This document shows, one piece after another, positions 34,066 through 43,092 of a stretch of 64,000 bases of DNA; the stretch's first letter is position 1; every line of letters begins with the position of its first letter. The stretch comes from Sphingomonas sp. SUN039 (GTDB lineage Bacteria; Pseudomonadota; Alphaproteobacteria; Sphingomonadales; Sphingomonadaceae). The stretch covers positions 3,454,001 through 3,518,000 of the forward strand of contig NZ_CP096972.1 in the NCBI RefSeq assembly GCF_024758725.1, written 5' to 3'. The translations under genes and the position numbers were made by a program. The notes beneath the pieces were generated by a model that had not been told where the DNA came from, did no database searches, and saw only the letters and a list, made by a program, of their open reading frames with translations.

Positions 34066-35271
34066 TCACGAAATCGTGCTTTCGGCGAGGTAGGTCGAAA
34101 GCGTTTCGGGGTCGAAACTGCGACCGTCAAAAAACTGGTCGGCGGAGAGGATCAGCCGTCCTTGCGTCGTGCCCACCGCGAGCGGCTCGGCAATCCCACC
34201 TTCGAGTTTGGAGCTCGCTCCCGGCAGCGCAACCCCGAGCGGACGCAGTGCGGCGCGATAGATATCGGGGCGGAACACGCGCTGCGCCGCCGCATAATCA
34301 TGGTCGTCGGGCGGCGTATGCCCAGCAAGGCACATTTGCGCGTAGAGCCAAGCGGCCTGACTGACCCAGGGGAAGTTCGCCGCTTCACGGTGCTGGAACA
34401 TGAAATCTGGCACATGGAGCGGGTTATGCGCGCGTGCGAACAGGATTCGGTCGGACACCGCGCGCGCAATTCGCGCAGCCGATCCGTCGAGATATTCGGG
34501 CCGTGCCAATACGCCTGCCACAGTATCGAGCCGCGCTGGATCGACGAACGCTTCGCCCGCCCGGTACAGCGCGCGGACCAGGCGGTGGGTGCGGTCGCGG
34601 TTGTCCTCCATGACGCCGGTCCGCATCGCCAGCACCTTTTCGACACCACGCAGCCAGATTTGCGAGGTGACCGCGACGATGACGCCCGCGCCGCGATCCA
34701 CCGCGACGCTGTTCCACGGTTCGCCGACGCAAATCCCGTCGACTTCGCCGTCCGCCAGCGCCTGCGCGGCGAAGGGCGGCGCGACGGTGACGATCTCGAC
34801 ATCGGTGTCGGGGTCGATGCCGCAACCGCGCAGCCAATAGCGCAGCATGTAATTATGGCTCGAATAGCGATGCACGACGGCGAAGCGCAGCTTGCGATCG
34901 GCAGCCTTGACCACGTCGGCCAACCGCGCCCCGATGTCGGCAACATCGCCCGGTGCCCCCGGCGTCGTAACCTGCGCGGCCAGATCGGGGCGCAAGGTGA
35001 CGGCATTGCCGTTCAAACCGAGCACGAACGGCACCGACAGCGGTGTCGCCGGACGTCCCAGGCCGAGCGTGGTCGCAATCGCCAGCGGTGCGATCAAGTG
35101 CGCGGCGTCGCTGTGCCCGTAGAGAAGCCGGTCGCTGACGGTCGCCCAGCTCATGTCGCGGATGAGCGTCAGGTCGATCCCCTCATCCTCGGCAAAGCCG
35201 AACTCGCGCGCGAGGATGGGCAGTGCGGCATCGACCAGCGGCAGGAAGCCCAGACGGACGGTGTCAGTCAT
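34066..35271 (-). CDS. nasS: Nitrate sensor protein NasS (NrtA/CmpA-like, no signal peptide)
   Basis: The 401-aa protein is related to periplasmic nitrate-binding proteins (LGFLPLVDAALPILAREFGFAEDEGIDLTLIR; ICVGEPWNSVAV; AQMCLAGHTPP). It starts directly at the mature fold without a signal peptide, so it is cytoplasmic. NasS binds NasT and releases it when nitrate or nitrite is present. It overlaps nasT by 4 nt, as usual for this pair. Confidence 0.9.
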   Translation of the reverse strand: MTDTVRLGFLPLVDAALPILAREFGFAEDEGIDLTLIRDMSWATVSDRLLYGHSDAAHLIAPLAIATTLGLGRPATPLSVPFVLGLNGNAVTLRPDLAAQVTTPGAPGDVADIGARLADVVKAADRKLRFAVVHRYSSHNYMLRYWLRGCGIDPDTDVEIVTVAPPFAAQALADGEVDGICVGEPWNSVAVDRGAGVIVAVTSQIWLRGVEKVLAMRTGVMEDNRDRTHRLVRALYRAGEAFVDPARLDTVAGVLARPEYLDGSAARIARAVSDRILFARAHNPLHVPDFMFQHREAANFPWVSQAAWLYAQMCLAGHTPPDDHDYAAAQRVFRPDIYRAALRPLGVALPGASSKLEGGIAEPLAVGTTQGRLILSADQFFDGRSFDPETLSTYLAESTIS

Positions 35272-35888
35272 AGATCCCCCATCAGGCGGTCGGCGGTGAC
35301 AAGAGCGTCGGCGACGTCGCCGATGCGCCGCCCGCTGTCCATCGCTGCCTTGCGCAGCAGCGCATAGGCAGCGGGCTCGTCGATCCCGCGCTTCTTCATC
35401 AACAGCCGCTTGGCCGCATCGACGGTTTCGCGTTCGGCCAAGGCGGAACGGGCTTCATCGAGTTCGACGCGCAGCCGGGTGAAGGCATTGAAGCGACGGA
35501 TCGCCAGTTCGAGCACCGGCTTGATCCGCTCCTTCTTCATGCCGTCGACGACATAGGCCGAGACGCCCGCATCGATGGCAGCCTCGATCCCCGCTGAATC
35601 GCTTTGATCGACAAACATCGCCACCGGCCGCGCCATTGCCTTCGACAGCGCGAATAGCTCTTCCAGCTCGTCGCGGTGCGGGTTGGCGAGGTTGATCAGG
35701 ACGACATCGGGCGACAGCGCTTCCAGCCGCGCGGCGATGCCATGACGGTCGGCGAACACGGTGACGTCGGTCAGACCTGCGTCGTGCAGACCCTCCTCGA
35801 TCACCGCCGCGCGCGCGGCACTTTCATCGACGACCGCGATCCGCAATCCAGTCCCTTCGGCAATCCTGCTGGTGCTGCGATGCAGCAT
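35268..35888 (-). CDS. nasT: ANTAR-domain antiterminator NasT
   Basis: The 206-aa protein has a receiver-like N-terminal domain (LRIAVVDESAARAAVIEEGL; DVVLINLANP) and a C-terminal ANTAR RNA-binding domain (AKRLLMKKRGIDEPAAYALLRKAAMD, residues about 145-200). It binds leader RNA of the nitrate genes and prevents termination. It heads the operon; its promoter lies in the 92-nt gap shared with the divergent dehydratase gene. Confidence 0.92.
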   Translation of the reverse strand: MLHRSTSRIAEGTGLRIAVVDESAARAAVIEEGLHDAGLTDVTVFADRHGIAARLEALSPDVVLINLANPHRDELEELFALSKAMARPVAMFVDQSDSAGIEAAIDAGVSAYVVDGMKKERIKPVLELAIRRFNAFTRLRVELDEARSALAERETVDAAKRLLMKKRGIDEPAAYALLRKAAMDSGRRIGDVADALVTADRLMGDL

Positions 35889-35980
35889 AGAACCCGAATG
35901 ACCGGTCTGACAAGGGTGCGCGCCATGCCCTTTCTCGTTGGCCGGATTGGCGCTATGACATCGGTGTCAAAGAGGGAGCG

Positions 35981-37456
35981 ATGCACGACGATATGGGCCG
36001 ATTGCTGGTTCTCGATCCCGCCGACGATGTCGCCATCGCTATCGGCGACCATGGTGCGGTGGCATCGGGTCACAAGGTCGCGCGTCACTCCATCGCGCGT
36101 GATGCGCCGGTGCGCCGCTATGGCCAGATCATCGGTTTTGCGACCCGGGATATTGCGGGGGGCGACCATGTCCACAGCCACAATCTCGAATATCGCGCGT
36201 TCGACCGGCACGATGCCGCACCGGTGGCGGCCGCGCGTACTGCGGTCGCGGACCCCGCGACATTCGAGGGCTATGTCCGTCCCGACGGTCGCGTGGGGAC
36301 GCGCAATTATATCGGCATCATCGCTTCGGTAAATTGTTCGGCGATGGTGTGTCGCGCGATTGCCGACCGGTTTCGCGACCGGCTGGGCGCGTTTCCGAAC
36401 ATCGACGGCATCGTGCCGATCACGCACAGCTCGGGCTGCGGCATGGATACGGCGGGCGAGGGGATGACGGTGCTGCGCCGCACGCTCGGCGGCTATGCGC
36501 GGCATCCTAATTTCGGCGGGGTGTTGCTGATCGGGCTGGGTTGCGAGGCGAACCAGATATCGGGGATGCTCGAGGTCGAGGGGTTAGTGCCGGGACCGCG
36601 CCTGAAAACGATGACGATCCAGGACGAGGGCGGCACGGTCGCGACGGTCAAGCGCGGCGAGGAACTGATTGCCGAATTGCTCCCCGTCGTGAACGCCGAC
36701 CGCCGCACGACGGTCAGCGCGGCGCATCTGACCGTCGGGCTGCAATGCGGCGGCTCCGACGGCTATTCGGGGATCACCGCCAATCCGGCGCTGGGTGCGG
36801 CCGTCGACCGGCTGGTGGCACATGGCGGCACCGCGATCCTTTCCGAAACGCCGGAGATTTACGGGGCCGAACATTTGTTGACGTCGCGTGCGGCCTCGTC
36901 CGGGGTCGCCGCCAAGCTTGCGGCGCGGATCGCCTGGTGGGAGGATTATGCCGCGCGCAACGGGGGCGAGATGGACAATAATCCGTCGCCCGGAAACAAG
37001 GCGGGCGGACTGACGACCATACTCGAAAAATCGCTGGGTGCGGTCGCCAAAGGTGGCAGTTCGACCCTGATGGATGTCGTGGAATATGCCGAGCCGGCGA
37101 CCACGCGCGGCCTCGTTTTCATGGATACGCCGGGTTACGATCCGGTATCGGCGACAGGTCAGGTCGCGGGCGGGGCGAACCTCATCTGCTTCACCACGGG
37201 GCGCGGGTCGGTTTACGGCTGCAAGCCGACACCGTCGCTCAAGATCGCGACCAACAGCCGCATGTATGCCGCAATGGCCGACGATATGGATTTCAACGCG
37301 GGGGCCATCATCGAAGGGGAACTGTCCGTCGATACGGCCGGCGAGGCGATTTTCCGGCTCATGCTCGACACGGCGTCGGGCGCGCAAAGCCGCAGCGAAG
37401 CCCATGGGTTCGGTGTCGATGAATTCGTACCCTGGACGCTGGGCGCGGTGATGTAG
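35981..37456 (+). CDS. uxaA: UxaA-family altronate dehydratase
   Basis: The 491-aa protein has an N-terminal SAF-like domain (residues about 8-80) and the C-terminal altronate/galactarate dehydratase domain: RPDGRVGTRNYIGII, HSSGCGMDTAGEG, GLGCEANQI, GLQCGGSDGYSGITANPALG and DNNPSPGNKAGGLTTI. It dehydrates altronate (or a related aldonate/aldarate) to a 2-keto-3-deoxy acid. It stands alone, diverging from nasT, with no other hexuronate genes in the window. Confidence 0.9.
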   Translation: MHDDMGRLLVLDPADDVAIAIGDHGAVASGHKVARHSIARDAPVRRYGQIIGFATRDIAGGDHVHSHNLEYRAFDRHDAAPVAAARTAVADPATFEGYVRPDGRVGTRNYIGIIASVNCSAMVCRAIADRFRDRLGAFPNIDGIVPITHSSGCGMDTAGEGMTVLRRTLGGYARHPNFGGVLLIGLGCEANQISGMLEVEGLVPGPRLKTMTIQDEGGTVATVKRGEELIAELLPVVNADRRTTVSAAHLTVGLQCGGSDGYSGITANPALGAAVDRLVAHGGTAILSETPEIYGAEHLLTSRAASSGVAAKLAARIAWWEDYAARNGGEMDNNPSPGNKAGGLTTILEKSLGAVAKGGSSTLMDVVEYAEPATTRGLVFMDTPGYDPVSATGQVAGGANLICFTTGRGSVYGCKPTPSLKIATNSRMYAAMADDMDFNAGAIIEGELSVDTAGEAIFRLMLDTASGAQSRSEAHGFGVDEFVPWTLGAVM

Positions 37457-37489
37457 GCTGGAATAAGTCGTTTGACGCTAGATTGAGCT

Positions 37490-37600
37490 TGTCTCCGAGC
37501 GTTAGCGAGGAGCCCGGCCGAGCGCCAGCGAGGTCTCCCACCGCAAGTAGGTGTTCTCGCTAGCGCTCGAATGAGCACCTCGCTGGCGCTCGGCGAAGAA
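37490..37600. repeat. Intergenic palindromic repeat cluster / possible bidirectional terminator
   Basis: Between the convergent dehydratase and antiporter genes a 17-nt perfect inverted repeat, CCGAGCGCCAGCGAGGT at 37518-37534 and its complement at 37577-37593, flanks a 42-nt middle. Related shorter copies (CGAGCGTTAGCGAGGA near 37497 and TCGCTAGCGCTCGA near 37557) surround it. It may act as a bidirectional terminator or be a dispersed repeat element. Confidence 0.65.
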
Positions 37601-37620
37601 TAGCCTGATGTCATCGGACA

Positions 37621-38988
37621 CTACCCCGCCACCGCCTTTGCATCGAGCGCCCCGAGTTCGCCGCTTTCGCGCGCCTTGCGACCGTAGAACGCTTCGAACA
37701 AAGGCCCCGCCATCATTGTGGTCACGATCGCCATCAACACCAGCATCGCGAACAGAGTGGGGCCGATGATCCCCTTTTGCAGGCCGATGTTGATGATGAT
37801 GAGTTCCATCAGGCCGCGCGAATTCATCAGCGCTCCGATGCCCAACGCCGTAGGATTATCCTCGCCCGACAGTCGCGCGGCGAGGTAGCACGCGCCGCCC
37901 TTTGCCGCGATCGAGGCAAGCAGGACGACCAGCGCGATCAGCAGCAATTCGGCGGAATTGACCATGTCCATCCGCGTGTTCAGCCCCGAATAGGTAAAGA
38001 ACATCGGCAGCAGCAGGACGACCGCCAGCGGCTCGACCTTGCGCTTGATCTCGGCAGTGAAAGTCCCTCGCGGCATGACGGTGCCGAGAATGAACCCGCC
38101 GAAAATCGCATGGATGCCGACCGCGTCCATGACGAAGGCCGACAGGCAGAACAGCGCGACGACGATGGCGAGCACGGTCATGCTCATCTCGCCCTCGCGC
38201 TCGACAATGCGGCCTAGCGGGGCGAGCAGGCGCGGGCCGAGCAGGGTAATGAACAGCGCATAGGCAATTCCGCCGCCGATCGCGAGCACCGCGACCCCGG
38301 GACCGCCGCCGAAGGTCGCGAGCACGACCGCAAGCACGCACCACGACACCGCGTCATCGAACGCGCCCGCCGTCAGCGAGAGCGTGCCGAGCGAGGAATT
38401 GCTCAAGCCCCGCTCGTTGATGATCCGCGCGAGCATCGGAAAGGCGGTGAGCGCGATGCACGCGCCCATGAACAAGGTGGCGTTGACCTGCGATATGCCG
38501 GGGGCGAACAGGCCGGGGATCGTCAGCAGCCACGGGGTGAGCGCAATCGCGATGGCAAAGGGGGCGAGGATGCCGGCGAGCGAAACGCCGACCGCGCTTT
38601 TCGCTTTTGCCTTGAAATGGTCGATCTGAAGCGTGGTCCCGACAAGGAACATGTATAGCCCGACGCCGAGCTGCGACCCGGCGTAGAGGACGGACTTGGT
38701 CTCCTTGGGGAAAATCGCGCCCTGGATGTCGGGAAAGAACAGCCCGAGCAGCGACGGGCCGAGCAGGACGCCCGCAATCATCTCGCCCACAACTTGCGGC
38801 TGGCCGAGGAACTTCTGGCCGAGCTTTCCCACGACGCGGCAGGTCAGCAGGATGACGCCGAGCTGCAGGAAGAAATGGACGCTATAGTCGCCGGGCGCAA
38901 AGCTTGTCGGCGACGCAGGCATGGGCGGTCCGTGCGGCGACAGGACGCCGGTGATCGTGGTAACGATGCTGTCGATAACGCCCGACAC
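37621..38988 (-). CDS. Cation:proton antiporter (CPA2 family)
   Basis: A GTG start at 38988 after GGGAGAG gives a 455-aa integral membrane protein with about 12 helices. It has typical CPA2 motifs (QPQVVGEMIAGVLLGPSLLG; SLTAGAFDDAVSWCVLAVV; GALMNSRGLMELIIINIGL). There is no C-terminal TrkA-N domain, so it is of the short Na+(K+)/H+ type. It probably contributes to ion or pH homeostasis and has no evident link to its neighbours. Confidence 0.9.
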   Translation of the reverse strand: MSGVIDSIVTTITGVLSPHGPPMPASPTSFAPGDYSVHFFLQLGVILLTCRVVGKLGQKFLGQPQVVGEMIAGVLLGPSLLGLFFPDIQGAIFPKETKSVLYAGSQLGVGLYMFLVGTTLQIDHFKAKAKSAVGVSLAGILAPFAIAIALTPWLLTIPGLFAPGISQVNATLFMGACIALTAFPMLARIINERGLSNSSLGTLSLTAGAFDDAVSWCVLAVVLATFGGGPGVAVLAIGGGIAYALFITLLGPRLLAPLGRIVEREGEMSMTVLAIVVALFCLSAFVMDAVGIHAIFGGFILGTVMPRGTFTAEIKRKVEPLAVVLLLPMFFTYSGLNTRMDMVNSAELLLIALVVLLASIAAKGGACYLAARLSGEDNPTALGIGALMNSRGLMELIIINIGLQKGIIGPTLFAMLVLMAIVTTMMAGPLFEAFYGRKARESGELGALDAKAVAG

Positions 38989-39065
38989 GCGGCTCTCCCA
39001 ATTGCTTGTTGCCGCCCTATAGCAGCGATTGGACAAGGGCTGTCCATAACACACGGGAGCAGGAC

Positions 39066-40199
39066 ATGGCGGGACCGCTGGCGGGGATCAGAATCGTCGA
39101 ATTCGCCGGAATCGGGCCGGGGCCGTTCGCGGCGATGATGCTGGGCGATCACGGCGCCGAGGTGATCCGCATCGAGCGGCCGGGCGGTGTGCTCGACCCG
39201 CGAGATCCGCTGTCGCGCAACCGCACCTCGATCGTGCTCGATACGAAGACAGCGGAGGGCAAAGCGGTCGCGCGCGACCTGTGCCGTAGCGCCGACGGGC
39301 TGGTCGAGGGGTATCGGCCAGGCGTCATGGAACGCCTTGGCTTGGGCCCCGACGAGCTGCTCGCCGACAATCCGAAGCTCGTTTACGGACGGATGACCGG
39401 CTGGGGGCAGTTCGGCCCCTATGCCCATGCGGCGGGACACGACATCAACTATATCGCGCTGTCGGGGGTGCTGCACACCATCGGCCGCGCGGGCGAGCGG
39501 CCGGTGCCGCCGGTCAATTATGTCGGCGATTTCGGCGGGGGCGGGATGATGCTCGCGTTCGGGATGGTCAGCGCGCTGCTCGCGGTGAAGAACGGCGCGG
39601 CTGGCCAGGTGATCGATTGTGCCATGACCGATGGCTCGGCGCTGATCGCGGGGATGAGCTGGCACTTGCTCGCGGCGGGCGCGAACATCGATGCGCCGGG
39701 AACGAACATGCTCGACGGCGCGGCGCATTTCTACGACACCTATGCGTGTGCCGACGGGAAATTCGTGTCGATCGGGTCGATCGAACCGCAATTCTATGCG
39801 TTGCTCCGCCAGCATGCGGGCGTGGCCGACGATCCCGCCTTCGACGCGCAGCACGACAAGTCGGGGTGGCCTGCGCTGAAAGCGAAGCTGGCAGCGATCT
39901 TTGCGGGCAAGACCCGCGACGAATGGGACGCGCTGCTGGCGGGGACCGATGTCTGTTTCGCGCCCGTCCTGTCGATGCGCGAGGCGGTGACGCACCCGCA
40001 CAACGTCGCGCGCGACACGTTCGCTGAAATCGGCGGCGCGACCCAGCCGATGCCCGCGCCGCGCTATTCGGGCACGGCGACCGACGCGCCGCGACCTGCG
40101 CCGGTGGTTGGCAGCGACACGGCGTCAGTGATGGCGGCGCTGGGTTATGACGCTGCGCGGATTGCCGGATTGCGCGCGGCAGGTGCCTTCGGGCGTTGA
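39066..40199 (+). CDS. CaiB/BaiF-family protein, alpha-methylacyl-CoA racemase-like
   Basis: The ATG at 39066 follows GGGAGCAGGA. The 377-aa protein resembles AMACR: MAGPLAGIRIVEFAGIGPGP, GWGQFGPYAHAAGHDINYIALSG (catalytic His) and VNYVGDFGGGGM (catalytic Asp). It would epimerise 2-methylacyl-CoA esters, an activity used in branched side-chain degradation. An MDR reductase follows on the same strand. Confidence 0.9.
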   Translation: MAGPLAGIRIVEFAGIGPGPFAAMMLGDHGAEVIRIERPGGVLDPRDPLSRNRTSIVLDTKTAEGKAVARDLCRSADGLVEGYRPGVMERLGLGPDELLADNPKLVYGRMTGWGQFGPYAHAAGHDINYIALSGVLHTIGRAGERPVPPVNYVGDFGGGGMMLAFGMVSALLAVKNGAAGQVIDCAMTDGSALIAGMSWHLLAAGANIDAPGTNMLDGAAHFYDTYACADGKFVSIGSIEPQFYALLRQHAGVADDPAFDAQHDKSGWPALKAKLAAIFAGKTRDEWDALLAGTDVCFAPVLSMREAVTHPHNVARDTFAEIGGATQPMPAPRYSGTATDAPRPAPVVGSDTASVMAALGYDAARIAGLRAAGAFGR

Positions 40200-40272
40200 A
40201 CGCGGTGTGGCGATGCGATAGTATTCGTTGCAAGCGGCAACCTAAACCGCGCCCCGATTTGGAGAGTCCGAC

Positions 40273-41409
40273 ATGACCGATCTGCCCGCCACCAACACCA
40301 CGATGCTGACCCTGGCGAAGGACGACGGCACGCTCGAGGTCTCGCTCGCCGCACTGCCGATGCCCGAACCCAAAGACCATGAGGTCCTGGTGCGCGTGCA
40401 GGCGACGCCGATCAACCCGTCCGATCTGGGGCTGTTGTTCGGTGCTGCCGACATGAGCACGGCACGGGCCACGACCCGCGACGGCTTGCCGGTGGTGACC
40501 GCCGACATTCCGGCGGCGGGCATGCGCGCGATGGGCGGACGGCTGAACGAAGCGATGCCGATCGGTAACGAGGGCTGCGGCGTGGTCGTGAAGGCAGGCG
40601 CGTCGCCCGAAGCACAGGCCCTGATGGGTAAAACGGTCGCGCTGCTTGGCGGGTCGATCTATGCCGAATACCGCTGTCTGCCGGTGCAGATGTGCATGCC
40701 GCTCCCCGACGGGACCGATCCGAAGGACGGCGCGTCGTGCTTCGTCAATCCGCTGACTTCGCTGGCGTTCGCCGAGACGATGAAGATGGAGGGGCATTCG
40801 GCCATCGTCCACACGGCGGCGGCGTCGAACCTTGGCCAGATGCTCGTCAAGATTTGCGCGAAGGACGGTATTCCGCTGGTCAACATTGTGCGGAGCGCGG
40901 CGCAGGCCGACCTGCTCAAGGGCATCGGCGCGGTGCATGTCGTCGATTCGAGCGCGGAAAGCTTCATGGCGGACCTGACCGATGCGCTGGTCGAGACCGG
41001 CGCGACCATCGGCTTCGACGCCATCGGCGGCGGCAAGCTCGCGGGGCAGATTCTGGCGTGCATGGAGAGCGCGGCGGTCAAGCGCATGACGACGTACAGC
41101 CGCTATGGCTCCGACACGTTCAAGCAGCTCTACATCTATGGCGCGCTCGATGTCGGGCCGACGATCCTCAATCGTAGCTTCGGTTTTTCGTGGAACCTGG
41201 GCGGGTTCCTGCTGACACCGTTCCTTGCCAAGGCCGGGGCGGAGACGGCGGCGCGGATGCGCGCGCGGGTCGTCGCCGAGCTGACCACAACGTTCAAAAG
41301 CCACTACAGCCATGAAGTGACCCTGGCCGAGGCGCTGAACCTCGACGTCATTGCGGGTTACAATGCCAAACGGACGGGCGAGAAATACCTGATCCGCCCG
41401 ACTGCCTGA
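40273..41409 (+). CDS. Zinc-type/MDR-family quinone or enoyl reductase
   Basis: The 378-aa medium-chain reductase has an N-terminal GroES-like part (VRVQATPINPSDLGLLFG), GNEGCGVVVKAG and a Rossmann domain (HTAAASNLGQMLVKICAKDG; GFDAIGGGKLAGQI). It lacks the GHE zinc motif of alcohol dehydrogenases, so it is more like quinone oxidoreductases or enoyl reductases. Substrate unknown. It lies 2 nt before the GNAT gene. Confidence 0.86.
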   Translation: MTDLPATNTTMLTLAKDDGTLEVSLAALPMPEPKDHEVLVRVQATPINPSDLGLLFGAADMSTARATTRDGLPVVTADIPAAGMRAMGGRLNEAMPIGNEGCGVVVKAGASPEAQALMGKTVALLGGSIYAEYRCLPVQMCMPLPDGTDPKDGASCFVNPLTSLAFAETMKMEGHSAIVHTAAASNLGQMLVKICAKDGIPLVNIVRSAAQADLLKGIGAVHVVDSSAESFMADLTDALVETGATIGFDAIGGGKLAGQILACMESAAVKRMTTYSRYGSDTFKQLYIYGALDVGPTILNRSFGFSWNLGGFLLTPFLAKAGAETAARMRARVVAELTTTFKSHYSHEVTLAEALNLDVIAGYNAKRTGEKYLIRPTA

Positions 41410-41411
41410 CG

Positions 41412-41915
41412 GTGCCGTTCACGCTCGACGCGGCGGCGGCGCTGGGGCTGAGCTTTCGTGCCGTCACCGACGCCGACATGCCGTTCCTGTCGGCACTCTA
41501 TGCGTCGACACGCGCGGACGAGCTGAGCGTGACGGGCTGGCCGGAAGCGACCAAAGCGCTGTTCGTGGTGCAGCAATTTGCCGCGCAGCATGGCGATTAT
41601 GCGCGCAATTACCCGGGCATGGAGCGGCGTATCGTCGAACAGCGCGGCGCGGCAGTCGGGCGCGTCTATGTCGACCTGACGGGTGATGCGTGCCATTTGA
41701 TCGACATTGCCCTGATGCCGACGGCGCGGGGACAGGGGATGGGCCGCGCGATCCTGACCGATCTGTTGGCCTATGCAGCGCGCGTGGAAAAACCGGTGAA
41801 GCTATCGGTCATCGCCGACAACCCGGCGCGGCGATTGTACGAGCGGTTGGGTTTCGTGACGACCGAAACCGGCACCCTCTATAACTCGATGACGTGGCAG
41901 CCGCCCAAGCGTTAG
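41412..41915 (+). CDS. GNAT-family N-acetyltransferase
   Basis: The 167-aa protein starts at GTG 41412 directly after the MDR gene. It contains the acetyl-CoA-binding segment IALMPTARGQGMGRAILTDLL and a C-terminal NPARRLYERLGFV motif typical of GNAT enzymes. Acceptor unknown. It converges on the first tail-collar gene with a 4-nt overlap. Confidence 0.88.
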   Translation: MPFTLDAAAALGLSFRAVTDADMPFLSALYASTRADELSVTGWPEATKALFVVQQFAAQHGDYARNYPGMERRIVEQRGAAVGRVYVDLTGDACHLIDIALMPTARGQGMGRAILTDLLAYAARVEKPVKLSVIADNPARRLYERLGFVTTETGTLYNSMTWQPPKR

Positions 41916-42457
41916 TTCCGCGAGGGGAAAACGCCCTGCAACGCGATGCACCAGCTGAGCACGGTAAACGGCTGTCGGTTCTCGTGTCCCTGGCTTCCGC
42001 CGGTATTGCTGATCGTATCAGCCGACATGGTACCGCTGGGCACACCCGTGCCGTAAATCTGCGCCGGTGTCGTTGCACCGCCGGCCAGCGCCACCAGCCC
42101 CTGCGCGACCGCTTTGGTATTGGTCGGGATGATTCCGGCAGGATTTGCCAGTGCGACCGCATTGCTGGCCTGTGCGACATGGTTGTGCGACGGCATTTCG
42201 GTGATCAGCAACGTGTGCGCTTCTTCGCCGCCGGCCTGACCCTGAGTGAAGCCGTTGCCGACATGAATCGGCGACCGCCCCTGAAGGTTGGGCAGCGCAA
42301 AATTTTGCACGCCGTTGCCACCATACATTGTGCCAAGCAGCGAAAACAGCGCCTGATTCTGGTTGATCGGCAACAACTGGCCGTTGCAAAACGCCCAGCC
42401 CTTTGGCGCGAAGTTGAATGACATCAACCTGAGTTCGCCGAGAAAGGGTGTACCCAT
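41912..42457 (-). CDS. Phage tail-collar-domain protein (Mdp-like), copy 3
   Basis: From the ATG at 42457 (GGGAG upstream) the 181-aa protein has the N-terminal FLGELRLMSFNFAPKGWAFC motif followed by the collar segment GQLLPINQNQALFSLLG, with MYGGNG, LPNLQGR and MPSHNH, and ends with CIALQGVFPSRN. This is the architecture of bacterial microcystin-dependent-protein (Mdp)-like tail-collar proteins. Function in bacteria is poorly known. It is one of three tandem paralogues next to secreted repeat proteins. Confidence 0.88.
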   Translation of the reverse strand: MGTPFLGELRLMSFNFAPKGWAFCNGQLLPINQNQALFSLLGTMYGGNGVQNFALPNLQGRSPIHVGNGFTQGQAGGEEAHTLLITEMPSHNHVAQASNAVALANPAGIIPTNTKAVAQGLVALAGGATTPAQIYGTGVPSGTMSADTISNTGGSQGHENRQPFTVLSWCIALQGVFPSRN

Positions 42458-42513
42458 GTTCGAAACTCCCAAAATGCTCTTTAGAGCCGGTTAGATGACC
42501 GACGTGTTCGAAG

Positions 42514-43056
42514 TCAGCCGCGCGGCGGGAAAACCCCCTGCAGCGCGATGCAGTAATTGAGCGTCAGATACGGCATCAGGTTGTTGTGCGGCTGGTTGCC
42601 GCCCTGAAGCTGAACCGCTTGTGCGTTCATCTGAACATCGGGCGCAGCGGTCTGGTACAAGGCGATCGACCCGTTCGTCGCGCCATTGGGATAGGCACCC
42701 TTGGCCAGCGCATTGCCCGCCGCAGTGGGGGAAGAGGCCGTGCTGTTCTTGGCCTGAAGATTGTGGGTGTGCGACGGAATTTCGGTCGACAGCAATGTCA
42801 CCGTCGCCGATCCGTCCTGCTCGCCGATAAAGCGCTGGCTCAGACCCGGCCCCTGACCCGGGCCTCCGGCAAGATTGCCCTGCAGATTGGGGAGCCCGAA
42901 GGTGCTCGTGCCATTGCCGCCATATGTCGTGCCGAGCAGCGAAAACAGCGCGGTATTCTGGGAAATCGGCAGCAACTGGCCGTTACACTGCGCCCAGCCT
43001 CGCGGGGCAAAGTTGAACCCCATAAGGCGGATTTCGGCTACGAACGGACTGGACAT
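42514..43056 (-). CDS. Phage tail-collar-domain protein (Mdp-like), copy 2
   Basis: This 180-aa paralogue shares PFVAEIRLMGFNFAPRGWAQ, GQLLPISQNTALFSLLGTTY and a CIALQGVFPPRG ending with the neighbouring copies, but its middle section (Gly/Gln-rich, then NSTASSPTAAGNALAKG) is different. Such variable middles suggest different binding surfaces on a common scaffold. It lies 56 nt after copy 3 in the same leftward array. Confidence 0.88.
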   Translation of the reverse strand: MSSPFVAEIRLMGFNFAPRGWAQCNGQLLPISQNTALFSLLGTTYGGNGTSTFGLPNLQGNLAGGPGQGPGLSQRFIGEQDGSATVTLLSTEIPSHTHNLQAKNSTASSPTAAGNALAKGAYPNGATNGSIALYQTAAPDVQMNAQAVQLQGGNQPHNNLMPYLTLNYCIALQGVFPPRG

Positions 43057-43092
43057 CGCGGGTATCCTCGACGGATTGAAGTGAAGATCGGA

